Shown: positions 14,738 through 22,500 of the stretch, in pieces | How positions within the stretch are numbered: the first letter of the stretch is position 1 | Layout: each line of letters opens with the position of its first letter | From: CAZXNF01 sp050741255 | Lineage (GTDB): Bacteria > Pseudomonadota > Gammaproteobacteria > Burkholderiales > SG8-41 | Assembly: GCA_050741255.1 (NCBI GenBank) | Contig: JBOIEQ010000059.1 | Coordinates: forward strand, 1 to 24,347 | Length of the DNA: 24,347 nucleotides | Direction: 5' to 3' | Made by a program: the position numbers and the translations under genes | The notes under the pieces: model-generated | Databases searched by the model: none | Told to the model about the DNA's origin: nothing | Seen by the model: the letters and a program-made list of their open reading frames with translations, nothing else

Positions 14738-15706
14738 TCAGTCGCCCTTGAGGTTGGCCGCTTTCACGACCTTGGCGTACTTGGCGATTTCGTCCGCGAT
14801 GAACTTGGCGAACCATTCCGGCGAGTTGCCCATCGGCTCGATGCCCTCGCCGATGAAGCGCGTGCTGACTTCCTGGCTGGCGAGGATTTTGCCGACGTCG
14901 GCGTTCCACTTCGCGATGATGTCCTTCGGTACCTTGACCGGCGCCATCAGGCCGAACCACGTCGTCGCTTCGTAACCCTTGAGCCCGGATTCCGCGATGG
15001 TCGGCACGTCGGGCACCGCGGGGAAGCGCTTCACGCTGCCGATGCCGATCGCCCGCAGGCGTCCGGCCTGCATGTGCGGCACCAGCGCCGGCACGCCGCT
15101 GAACACCATCTCGATCTGGCCGCCGATGGTGTCGGTGATCGCCGGCGGATTGCCCTTGTACGGCACATGCAGGATGTCCACGCCGGCCATGAGCTTCAAC
15201 AGTTCGCCGGCCATCTGGTTGGAGCTGCCGAGGCCCGACGAACCGTAGCTCATCTTGCCGGGCCGGGCCTTGGCCAGCACGATCAGTTCCTTGATGTTCT
15301 TCGCCGGCAGCGAGGGATGCACCGCCAGCAGGTTGGCGCCCTGCACGCACAGGATGATGGGCGCGAGGTCGCGCTGCGTGTCGTAAGGCATCTTCTGGTA
15401 CAGGCTCATGTTGATCGCGTTCGCCGCGCCGCCCATCAGGATGGTGTAGCCGTCGGGGACCGCCTTCGCGACGAGTTCGGAGCCGATGTTGGTCGCGCCC
15501 CCGGGACGGTTCTCGATGATGATCTGCTGGCCCCAGGCTTCGGACAGCTTCTGTCCGATCACGCGCGCGGTGAAGTCGGTGTTGCCGCCGGCCACGTAGG
15601 GCACCACGACACGGATGGACTTGGCCGGGTATAGCTGCGCGGCGGCCGGGAAGGCGAGCGCCAGGGCGGCGGCGCCGGGGATCATCAGTAAGGCTGAAGT
15701 TTTCAT
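14738..15706 (-). CDS. Bug-family tripartite tricarboxylate transporter receptor (copy 2)
   Basis: This 322-residue periplasmic receptor has a signal peptide ending near PAAAQ-LYP (about residue 23). It then shows the Bug signature YPAKSIRVVVPYVAGGNTDF, IIIENRPGGATNIGSELV, VPDGYTILMGGAANAINMSL, ILHVPYKGNPPAITDTIGGQ and FPAVPDVPTIAESGLKGY. The ATG has GGAG seven bases upstream. It follows the D-2-hydroxyacid dehydrogenase by 19 bases, so the two share a transcript, which hints at a hydroxy- or keto-acid ligand. It is only distantly similar to the first Bug protein at 8780-9736, so this is not a recent duplication. No membrane subunits are present. Confidence 0.93.
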   Translation of the reverse strand: MKTSALLMIPGAAALALAFPAAAQLYPAKSIRVVVPYVAGGNTDFTARVIGQKLSEAWGQQIIIENRPGGATNIGSELVAKAVPDGYTILMGGAANAINMSLYQKMPYDTQRDLAPIILCVQGANLLAVHPSLPAKNIKELIVLAKARPGKMSYGSSGLGSSNQMAGELLKLMAGVDILHVPYKGNPPAITDTIGGQIEMVFSGVPALVPHMQAGRLRAIGIGSVKRFPAVPDVPTIAESGLKGYEATTWFGLMAPVKVPKDIIAKWNADVGKILASQEVSTRFIGEGIEPMGNSPEWFAKFIADEIAKYAKVVKAANLKGD

Positions 15707-15725
15707 GACGGGGCTCCTCGTTCTT

Positions 15726-16718
15726 TTATCGGGTGCTGACTTCGTTCAGCAAAGCTTCGCCGCGCACATGGCGTGCGAGATTGTCCAGGAACAGCAGGTT
15801 GATGCGGCCCTCGTTGCCGTCGTTGGCGGCGGCGTTGTGCGGCGTGACGTACACGTTCGGCAGGCCCCACAGCGGCGATTCGGCCGGGAGGGGTTCTTTC
15901 TCGAAGACATCGAGGTAGGCACCGCCAAGGTGTCCACGCTGCAGTGCCTCGATCAGCGCCGTTTCCACGACCACTTCGCCGCGGCCGACATTGATCACGC
16001 ACGCGGCGGGTTTCAGCGCCGCCAGCACGCCGGCATCCACCAGCGCGCGTGTCTCCGGCGTCAGCGGGCAGGTGAGCACCAGCCAGTCACAGCGCGCGAG
16101 CACTTTGCGAAAATCGCCGGCGGAAATGAACTCGTCCACCGGATCGTCCGCCAGCCGCGCCGAGCGGCGGGCGCCGATGACGTGCAGGCCGAGCGCCTGC
16201 GCCAGCGTCGCGAAGGCCTTGCCGATGTGGCCGAGGCCATAGACCAGCACGGTCTGGCCCTGCAGGTCGCGCGGCAACTGGGGCGCGTGCAGGGGATCCC
16301 AGCGGCGTTCGCGCTGCGCCTGCATCCAGTGCCCGAAATTGCGCGCGAGCAGCAGCAGGCCCGTGATCGCCGTCTGCGCGATCGGCACTGCCGCCGTGCC
16401 CGACGCCGTGGTGAGCTTGATGCCGCGCTCCAGCATGCTGGCGAACACCGGATGGTCGATGCCGGCGTTGAAGAGCTGCATCCATTTCAGGTTCACGGTT
16501 TTCCGGGTCGCGGAAAAGAACTGGGCGGAGTGCGAGGGGAATACGTCGCCGGTGAAGAAGGCGACGTCCGCGCGCGCGGCGTCTGCCTCGGCGATGCGGC
16601 CGTCCGCCGCTTCCGGCAGCGCCACGAAGTCGAGCGCGAGGCCGCGCTCGGCGGCCAGTTGTTTGAGTGGCACGCCCCACCTGGCGTTGAAGCGATGGGA
16701 CACCAATGCTGCGGGCAC
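15726..16718 (-). CDS. D-2-hydroxyacid dehydrogenase (NAD(P)-dependent)
   Basis: This 330-residue member of the D-isomer-specific 2-hydroxyacid dehydrogenase family reduces a 2-oxoacid or oxidises the D-2-hydroxyacid in the cytoplasm. Visible are the dinucleotide motif YGLGHIGKAF at 160-169 and the catalytic R246 (NVGRGEVV), E275 (DVFEKEPLP) and H294 (TPHNAA). After the second strand of the Rossmann fold the sequence reads IGARRSAR, with arginines where NAD enzymes have Asp, suggesting a preference for NADP(H). The GTG start at 16718 has GGAG eight bases upstream. It is the first gene of the unit with the second Bug receptor. A glyoxylate/hydroxypyruvate reductase-like role is possible. Confidence 0.92.
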   Translation of the reverse strand: MPAALVSHRFNARWGVPLKQLAAERGLALDFVALPEAADGRIAEADAARADVAFFTGDVFPSHSAQFFSATRKTVNLKWMQLFNAGIDHPVFASMLERGIKLTTASGTAAVPIAQTAITGLLLLARNFGHWMQAQRERRWDPLHAPQLPRDLQGQTVLVYGLGHIGKAFATLAQALGLHVIGARRSARLADDPVDEFISAGDFRKVLARCDWLVLTCPLTPETRALVDAGVLAALKPAACVINVGRGEVVVETALIEALQRGHLGGAYLDVFEKEPLPAESPLWGLPNVYVTPHNAAANDGNEGRINLLFLDNLARHVRGEALLNEVSTR

Positions 16719-16752
16719 GGCCGGCTCCTCCGGGATACGCGATGCTGCGAGC

Positions 16753-16773
16753 CGGGCATTTTACCGTGCCCGG
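16753..16773 (-). promoter_or_regulatory. Possible -10 element inside an inverted repeat, upstream of the hydroxyacid dehydrogenase
   Basis: On the minus strand TAAAAT (16758-16763) lies about 40 bases before the GTG start. It is bracketed by CCGGGCA (16753-16759) and TGCCCGG (16767-16773), a 7-bp inverted repeat with an eight-base centre that could be an operator. No convincing -35 is seen (CGAATA at 17-bp spacing). Confidence 0.3.
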
Positions 16774-16789
16774 TGGCGGATATTCGGGC

Positions 16790-17060
16790 CTAGAGCCTGT
16801 TATGGACCTAAACGTGCGCGGCGTTGAGCCAAAAGGGCCCGGCTGCTAGGCGCGAGGAGGCCGCGTAGCCCCTCTACGCAACGACGAGCAACGACGCAGA
16901 CGGGTTCTTTTGGCTCAACCCGAAGGGAACGCGGGATTAGGGGTCCATTGCGTCGTCGCCGCCCGCTCACAGTGTCCGGCACTGCCGCGCGAGCGGCTCC
17001 TAGCACTGAACCCCTACTCCCGCGTTCGCCGCATACGTTTAGGCCCATAACAGGCTCTAG
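16790..17060. repeat. Branched inverted-repeat element B (three-way junction)
   Basis: Outer arms 16790-16818 and 17030-17060 are inverted copies with one mismatch in the first 26 positions, starting and ending in CTAG. They enclose two hairpins. Hairpin 1 (16823-16919) has a 13-bp perfect base GTTGAGCCAAAAG / CTTTTGGCTCAAC that continues through two G-T pairs, and a tip GCGTAG-CCCCT-CTACGC (16863-16879). Hairpin 2 (16927-17027) has an 18-bp base with one mismatch (core GAACGCGGG, AGGGGT) and a tip CAGTG-TCCGG-CACTG (16970-16984). It has no protein-coding potential. It separates the divergent hydroxyacid dehydrogenase and dapE genes. Its layout is that of element A at 3404-3668. Confidence 0.85.
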
Positions 17061-17104
17061 AGGGGGATTTGTTAACATCCGGCCCTCGTTTCGACGCACT
17101 CTTT

Positions 17105-18235
17105 ATGTCCCTCGATACCCTCGATCTGACCCGGCAGTTGATCGCGCGGCGCTCCGTGTCGCCCGAGGATGCCGGCTGCCTGGAACTGCTGGCGGATAAG
17201 CTCTCGGCGCTCGGTTTCCGCTGCGAACGCATCGACCGCGGCGCGACCTCCAACCTGTGGGCGCGGCGCGGCACGGCGGCGCCGGTGGTCTGTTTCGCCG
17301 GCCACACCGACGTGGTGCCCACCGGGCCGCTCGACCAGTGGAAGAGCGATCCGTTCACGCCGACGATCCGCGACGGCGTGCTATACGGGCGCGGCGCCTC
17401 CGACATGAAGACCTCGCTGGCCGCCTTCCTGGTGGCGATCGAGCGCTTCATCGCCGCGCATCCCGACCATCCCGGCTCCATCGCCGTGCTGTTCACCTCC
17501 GACGAGGAAGCCGCCGCCACCGACGGCACGGTCTGCGTCGTGGAAGCGCTCGCGAAACGCGGCGAGAAGCTGGACTACTGCATCGTCGGCGAGCCGACCT
17601 CAGTCAACGCGCTGGGCGACATGATCAAGAACGGCCGCCGCGGCTCGCTGTCCGGCACGCTGCGCGTAAAGGGCGTGCAGGCGCACATCGCCTACCCGCA
17701 TCTCGGCGACAACCCGGTGCACAAGCTGGCCCCGGCGCTGGCGGAACTCGCGGCAGTCAAATGGGATGACGGCAACGAGTACTTCCAGCCGACGTCCTGG
17801 CAGGTGTCGAATATCCATGCCGGCACCGGCGCCAACAACATCATTCCCGGCCAGCTCGAGCTGATGTTCAACTTCCGCTACTCGCCGGTCTGCACGGCCG
17901 AGGGGCTCAAGGCGCGCGTGCATGAAGTCCTCGATCGGCACCAGCTGAAATACGAACTCGCCTGGTCGCACAGCGGCAAGCCCTTCATCACGCCGAAAGG
18001 CGCGCTGGTCGGGGCATTGGAAAAGGCCATCAAGGCCGAGACGGGCGTGACCACCGAACTGTCGACCACCGGCGGCACCTCCGACGGCCGCTTCCTCATC
18101 GACATCTGCCCGCAGGTGGTGGAGTTCGGGCCGACCAACGCCACCATCCATAAGCTGAACGAGTGCATTCGCGTGGATGAGTTGGAGCGCTTGCCCGGCA
18201 TCTACTGCCGCACGCTCGAAGCACTGCTCGCCTGA
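17105..18235 (+). CDS. dapE: Succinyl-diaminopimelate desuccinylase
   Basis: This 376-residue M20-family dinuclear zinc hydrolase removes succinate from N-succinyl-LL-diaminopimelate in lysine and peptidoglycan synthesis. The metal and catalytic residues are all visible: H67 and D69 (FAGHTDVVP), D100 (GRGASDMK), E134 and E135 (TSDEEA), E163 (IVGEPTS) and H349 (NATIHKLNE). The DapE-specific NGRRGSLSGTLRVKGVQAHI and TTGGTSDGRFLI blocks are present, and the length equals that of known DapE. The ATG at 17105 is chosen because the family sequence begins there, although a TTG lies 36 bases upstream. Branched element B ends 44 bases before it, so any promoter must lie inside or very near that element. 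No dapD or dapC is adjacent. Confidence 0.96.
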   Translation: MSLDTLDLTRQLIARRSVSPEDAGCLELLADKLSALGFRCERIDRGATSNLWARRGTAAPVVCFAGHTDVVPTGPLDQWKSDPFTPTIRDGVLYGRGASDMKTSLAAFLVAIERFIAAHPDHPGSIAVLFTSDEEAAATDGTVCVVEALAKRGEKLDYCIVGEPTSVNALGDMIKNGRRGSLSGTLRVKGVQAHIAYPHLGDNPVHKLAPALAELAAVKWDDGNEYFQPTSWQVSNIHAGTGANNIIPGQLELMFNFRYSPVCTAEGLKARVHEVLDRHQLKYELAWSHSGKPFITPKGALVGALEKAIKAETGVTTELSTTGGTSDGRFLIDICPQVVEFGPTNATIHKLNECIRVDELERLPGIYCRTLEALLA

Positions 18236-18242
18236 CACTTCA

Positions 18243-18259
18243 CCCCGGCATGGCCGGGG
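18243..18259. terminator. GC-rich hairpin after dapE, weak terminator candidate
   Basis: CCCCGGC-ATG-GCCGGGG forms a 7-bp stem eight bases after the dapE stop. There is no T-run after it on either strand, so it could be a weak terminator or an mRNA-end stabiliser. The next gene starts about 50 bases later. Confidence 0.3.
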
Positions 18260-18309
18260 CGCAGGGGTTGTGACAGCATTCGGTTTCGATTCTTATCCGG
18301 CAGGTGGGC

Positions 18310-18885
18310 ATGGCGCGAGCAGACAACGACAACGTATACGAACTGCCTCCCGATCTTCCGGTGCCGTTGGACGACGGCGCCTGCGCGCTTCTGGCCGGCA
18401 TGCGCCTGCCGTCCCTGGCGCTGGCCGCGACGGATGGCCGCAGCATGGACCTCACCGCGTTGCCGGGCCTGACAGTCATCTACATTTATCCGCGCACCGG
18501 GCGGCCGGACCAGGAACTGCCCACCGGCTGGAATGCCATTCCCGGCGCGCGCGGTTGCACGCCGCAGTCCTGCGCTTTCCGCGACCACTACGCCGAACTG
18601 CGGCGGCTGGGTGCTCCGCAGCTCTTCGGCCTCTCCACGCAGGACACGGCCTACCAGCGTGAAGCGGCCGACCGTCTGCATCTGCCCTTTGCCTTGCTTT
18701 CCGACGCCACACTTGCTTTCGCACGCGCGCTCAAGCTGCCGACCTTCAGCGTGGACGGGATGACGCTCATCAAACGGCTCACCCTGATCGCCCGTGACGG
18801 TGTGATCGTCAAGGTGTTCTATCCCGTCTTTCCGTCGGACCGCAACGCGGGCGACGTCATTGAATGGCTGAAAACCAATGCCTGA
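18310..18885 (+). CDS. Peroxiredoxin (PrxQ/BCP-like, with extended active-site loop)
   Basis: This 191-residue thioredoxin-fold peroxidase has IYIYPRTGRPD at about 57-67 and GCTPQSCAFRDHYAEL at 82-97. These put the peroxidatic C83 and resolving C88 five residues apart, as in atypical two-cysteine PrxQ/BCP enzymes. Compared with classic PrxQ, about 17 residues are inserted between the YPRTG strand end and the GCT active site. It would reduce peroxides in the cytoplasm using thioredoxin. Start choice is uncertain: ATG 18310 or an in-frame GTG at 18304; an AGGTGG stretch lies too close to both for a clear decision. The end overlaps the next gene's ATG by eight bases, so expression of the two is linked. 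Confidence 0.82.
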   Translation: MARADNDNVYELPPDLPVPLDDGACALLAGMRLPSLALAATDGRSMDLTALPGLTVIYIYPRTGRPDQELPTGWNAIPGARGCTPQSCAFRDHYAELRRLGAPQLFGLSTQDTAYQREAADRLHLPFALLSDATLAFARALKLPTFSVDGMTLIKRLTLIARDGVIVKVFYPVFPSDRNAGDVIEWLKTNA

Positions 18886-20755
18886 TACTCCGCACGCCGA
18901 ATACGAAGTCATCGCCGAGCGCGACGTCATGGTGGCGCTGCGCGACGGCGTCAAGCTCGCCACCGACATCTACCGCCCCGCGCGCAACGGCAAGGTGCTC
19001 GCGGAGAAATTCCCCGTGCTGCTCGAACGCACGCCTTACGGCAAGACGCAGGTGTCGCGCTCGGAGGTGGACGTGGGCAGCACGAGCCCGCGCCCGCGCC
19101 CGGAAGTGGCCACGTGGTTCGTGCAGCACGGCTATATCGTGGTCTATCAGGACTGCCGCGGCCGCTACGGCTCCGAGGGCGAGTTCGTGAAGTACCTGTC
19201 CGATGGCGAGGACGGCTTCGACACCGTCGCCTGGATCGCTGCGCAGCCGTGGTGCAACAGCAAGGTGGCGACCATGGGCCTCTCGTACGCGGGCCACACG
19301 CAGGGTTCGCTTGCCTGTCTCAATCCGCCCGCGCTCGCGGCGATGGTGATCGACTCCGGCGCCTTTTCCAACGCCTACCAGTCCGGCATCCGCAGTGGCG
19401 GCGCGCTGGAGATGAAGCAGGTGACCTGGGCCTTCAACCAGGCCAAGGAAAGCCCGCTGGCGAAGAAGGATCCGCTGGTGCGCGCCGCGCTCGAAAAGGA
19501 AAATCTGCTCGACTGGTTCACCCGCATGCCGTGGAAACCCGGCCATTCGCCCGTGCGCTGGGTGCCGGAATACGAGGACTACCTGTTCGAGCAGTGGACC
19601 CACGGCGCCTTCGACGACTATTGGAAGCAGCTCGGCATCTACGCCGAAGGTTTCTACGAGCAATTCGCCGACGTGCCGCAGATACACATGTCGAGCTGGT
19701 ATGACGCCTACGTGCGCACCGCCACCGACAACTACGTTGCGCTCTCGAAGCTGAAGCGCGGCCCCGTGCGCCTCATCATGGGCCCGTGGACGCACGGCGA
19801 CCGCAGCAAGAGCTGGTCGGGCGACGTGGACTTCGGCCCCGCGTCCACCATCGACAACAACCTCGCCGCGCACTGGCGCGAATACCGGCTGCGCTGGTTC
19901 GACCACTGGGTGAAGGGTGTCGCCAACGGCGTGGACCAGGAACCGGCGGTCCGGCTCTTTCTTATGGGCGGTGGCTCGGAACGGAAGAACAGCGCGGGTC
20001 GCATGGATCACGGCGGCCGCTGGATCGAAGCCACCGACTGGCCGCTGCCCGGAACAAAGTTCACGCCCTATTACCTGCACGCGGACGGCTCGCTCGGCCC
20101 GGACAAACCCAAGGCACAAAGCGCGGCGATCGCATACGACTACGATCCGGCGAATCCGGTGCCCACGATGGGCGGGCCGCTCACCTCGGGCGCGCCGGTG
20201 TTCGACGGCGGCGCCTTCGACCAGCGCGAGCACGAACGCTTCTTCGGCTGCCGCACGCCGGGCATGCCGCTCGCCGCGCGGCCGGACGTGCTGGTGTTCG
20301 AAACGCCACCGCTGGAGCAGGACGTCGCAGTCATCGGCCCCATCACGGTCAAGCTGTACGTCTCGTCGAACTGCCCCGACACCGATTTCACCGCCAAGCT
20401 GATCGACGTGCACCCGCCCAACGCGGACTATCCGCAGGGCTACGCCATGAACCTGTGCGACGGCATCCTGCGTTGCCGCTACCGCAAATCCTGGGAGAAG
20501 CCCGAGCCGATGAAAGCGGGTGAGGTCTACGAAATCACCATCGAGCCCTTCGCTTCCTGCAACCTGTTCAAGGCCGGGCACCGCATCCGGCTGGACATCT
20601 CGTCATCGAATTTCCCGCGCTACGACGTCAATCCGAATACCGGCGAACCCGAGGGCCGTGCGATCCGCAAGCAGGTAGCACTCAATACGGTGTATCTGGA
20701 TGCGAAGCGGGCGTCGTGTGTAGTTTTGCCAATCGTATCGATCGCAAGGTCGTAG
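18878..20755 (+). CDS. CocE/NonD family hydrolase (X-Pro dipeptidyl-peptidase-like serine hydrolase)
   Basis: This 625-residue enzyme is of the CocE/NonD type, an alpha/beta hydrolase domain followed by a jelly-roll domain. Seen are the N-terminal RDGVKLATDIYRP, the oxyanion Tyr in ERTPYGK (Y54), QDCRGRYGSEGEF at 91-103, the nucleophile S136 in GLSYAGH, an acid D276 in SSWYDAY and H306 in GPWTHGD. The C-terminal domain ends with the typical GHRIRLDISSSNFPRYDVNP. There is no signal peptide. Members cleave esters (cocaine, glutaryl-7-ACA) or acyl-peptide bonds; the true substrate here is not predictable. It overlaps the peroxiredoxin gene by eight bases. The following 180 bases hold only a possible promoter for the next gene. 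Confidence 0.92.
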   Translation: MPDTPHAEYEVIAERDVMVALRDGVKLATDIYRPARNGKVLAEKFPVLLERTPYGKTQVSRSEVDVGSTSPRPRPEVATWFVQHGYIVVYQDCRGRYGSEGEFVKYLSDGEDGFDTVAWIAAQPWCNSKVATMGLSYAGHTQGSLACLNPPALAAMVIDSGAFSNAYQSGIRSGGALEMKQVTWAFNQAKESPLAKKDPLVRAALEKENLLDWFTRMPWKPGHSPVRWVPEYEDYLFEQWTHGAFDDYWKQLGIYAEGFYEQFADVPQIHMSSWYDAYVRTATDNYVALSKLKRGPVRLIMGPWTHGDRSKSWSGDVDFGPASTIDNNLAAHWREYRLRWFDHWVKGVANGVDQEPAVRLFLMGGGSERKNSAGRMDHGGRWIEATDWPLPGTKFTPYYLHADGSLGPDKPKAQSAAIAYDYDPANPVPTMGGPLTSGAPVFDGGAFDQREHERFFGCRTPGMPLAARPDVLVFETPPLEQDVAVIGPITVKLYVSSNCPDTDFTAKLIDVHPPNADYPQGYAMNLCDGILRCRYRKSWEKPEPMKAGEVYEITIEPFASCNLFKAGHRIRLDISSSNFPRYDVNPNTGEPEGRAIRKQVALNTVYLDAKRASCVVLPIVSIARS

Positions 20756-20874
20756 ATGGTCAGCGGCACGCGCTTGCGACTCCTATAGCTCCACTTCCCC
20801 GGGCGGCTGCTGGCCATCATCTCCGGCACGACGGGGCGCGCGGCCCACCACTGAGGGCTCGACGAGATGCGGCC

Positions 20875-20904
20875 TTTGCGCCTATCGTCCGGGTGGCGTC
20901 TAAT
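20875..20904 (+). promoter_or_regulatory. Possible promoter for the ABC solute-binding protein gene
   Basis: TTTGCG (20875-20880) and TCTAAT (20899-20904) are 18 bases apart and lie 32 bases before the ATG at 20936. If real, the in-frame ATG at 20867 cannot be the start. The matches to consensus are modest. Confidence 0.3.
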
Positions 20905-20935
20905 CCGACCGCTGACTCATTTCCGGGGCTTCGCT

Positions 20936-22492
20936 ATGCGACTCCTGCTGGTCCTTCTTGCTTTTCTGCCCGCGCTCGGCGGCGCCGCCGATCTCATCAT
21001 CGGCCGCGCCACCGAGCAGTCGTCCATCGACCCGCTGTTCTCCCGCTCCGGCACGAACTACAGCACCTCCGGCCAGATGTTCGAGCGGCTGGTGTCAAAC
21101 GATCCCAACAACCAGCTTCATCCCGCGCTGGCGGTGTCGTGGCGCGCGATCGATCCGACAACCTGGGAGATCAAGCTCCGCGACAAGGTGAAGTTTCACG
21201 ACGGCAGCGACTTCAGCGCCGAGGACGTGGTGTTTTCCTTCGAACGCGCGCGCAACGTGCCGAACAGTCCGGCGTCCTTCGCCGGCGCGGTGGCGAGCAT
21301 CGTCAACATGCGGGCGCTCGATCGGCTGACGGTGCAGTTCAAGACCTCGCAGCCGGTGCCGTCGCTGATCGAGCAGGTGGGCCGTGCCTTCATCCTGTCC
21401 AAAAAGGCCGCGACGGGGCTGGCGACCGCCGACTTCAACGCAGGCAAGGGCATGGTCGGCACCGGGCCCTACCAGTTCGTCGAATGGCTGCCCGGCCAGC
21501 GCCTGGTGCTGAAGCGCTTTGCGAACTACTGGGGTCCGAAGCCGGACTTTGAGAACGTGACCATGAAGTTCATCCCCAAGGATGCCTCGCGCACCGCCGC
21601 GTTGTTGGCGGGTGACGTGGACCTGATCGACGAGGTGTCGCCCGACGGCGCGAAGCAACTGAAGGCGGACAGCCGGATGCGGGTGTTCTCGATCGGCTCG
21701 ACGCGCATCCTTTATCTCTCGCTCGATTCCGACCGCGACGTGAGCCCCTTCATCACCGACGCGGCGGGCAAGCCGATGGACAAGAACCCGCTCAAGGACC
21801 TGCGGGTGCGCCGCGCGCTGTCGCTGATGGTGGACCGCAAGCTGATCACGGAACGATTGCTCGATGGCTCGGGCGAGCCTGCCGGGCAGATGGTGCCGCA
21901 GGGCATGGGCGGCTACGACCCCACGCTGGCGCCGACCAGGCAGGATCTGGCCGCGGCGAAGAAGCTGCTGGCCGAGGCGGGCTACCCCAATGGCTTCGGT
22001 ATCACGCTGCACACCTCGTCCGACCGCTTCGCGCGCGACAGCGACCTCGGGCAGACGCTCGGGCAGATGTTTTCGCGCGGCGGTATCAAGGTGAACAACG
22101 TCTTTGCGCTGCCGTACAACGTCTACGCCAGCGCGGCCACCAAGCGGGAATACACGGCCTTCATCTTCGGTTTCGGTACCACGACGCCGGATTCCACGAT
22201 CGGACTCATGAACGTGCTGGCGACCTTCGACAAGGATGCCGGCATGGGCGCGTTCAACCGCTCGCGCTATTCGAACCCCAAGTTCGACGCGGCGCTGAAA
22301 AAGGCGATGACCGAATTCAACGACGCCAAGCGCAACGCCCTGCTGCAGGAGGCGACCCGCATCGTGTTCAACGACGTGGCGGTCGTGCCGCTCTATTGGC
22401 CGGTTGTGCACTGGGCCGCCAAGAAGCACATCGCTTACGAAGCCCGGCGCGACGAATCCACACTCGCGCAGAAGGCGCGGCTCGCGAAGTAA
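20936..22492 (+). CDS. ABC transporter substrate-binding protein, family 5 (peptide/nickel/glutathione type)
   Basis: This 518-residue periplasmic receptor belongs to the DppA/OppA family. The start at 20936 gives a clean signal peptide (MRLLLVLLAFLPALGGA, cleavage near A-DLI); an upstream in-frame ATG would bury it. Family blocks are LVSNDPNNQLHPALAVSWRA, KVKFHDGSDFSAEDVVFSFE, GTGPYQFVEWLPGQRLVLKR, DVDLIDEVSPDGAKQLKADS and DLRVRRALSLMVDRKLITER, with AVVPLYWPVVHWAAKKHI near the end. Such proteins bind short peptides, nickel complexes, opines or sugars. No permease or ATPase genes follow: the next gene is convergent eight bases downstream. It must therefore work with a transporter encoded elsewhere. 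Co-location with a hydrolase that could cleave acyl or peptide bonds may be meaningful. Confidence 0.93.
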   Translation: MRLLLVLLAFLPALGGAADLIIGRATEQSSIDPLFSRSGTNYSTSGQMFERLVSNDPNNQLHPALAVSWRAIDPTTWEIKLRDKVKFHDGSDFSAEDVVFSFERARNVPNSPASFAGAVASIVNMRALDRLTVQFKTSQPVPSLIEQVGRAFILSKKAATGLATADFNAGKGMVGTGPYQFVEWLPGQRLVLKRFANYWGPKPDFENVTMKFIPKDASRTAALLAGDVDLIDEVSPDGAKQLKADSRMRVFSIGSTRILYLSLDSDRDVSPFITDAAGKPMDKNPLKDLRVRRALSLMVDRKLITERLLDGSGEPAGQMVPQGMGGYDPTLAPTRQDLAAAKKLLAEAGYPNGFGITLHTSSDRFARDSDLGQTLGQMFSRGGIKVNNVFALPYNVYASAATKREYTAFIFGFGTTTPDSTIGLMNVLATFDKDAGMGAFNRSRYSNPKFDAALKKAMTEFNDAKRNALLQEATRIVFNDVAVVPLYWPVVHWAAKKHIAYEARRDESTLAQKARLAK

Positions 22493-22500
22493 ACCCGGTC

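Noticed and set aside
18857..20581. A 574-codon minus-strand open frame opposite the CocE-type gene.
   Set aside because: The plus strand has all catalytic motifs of a serine hydrolase; the minus frame shows no motif and is compositionally typical of a shadow.
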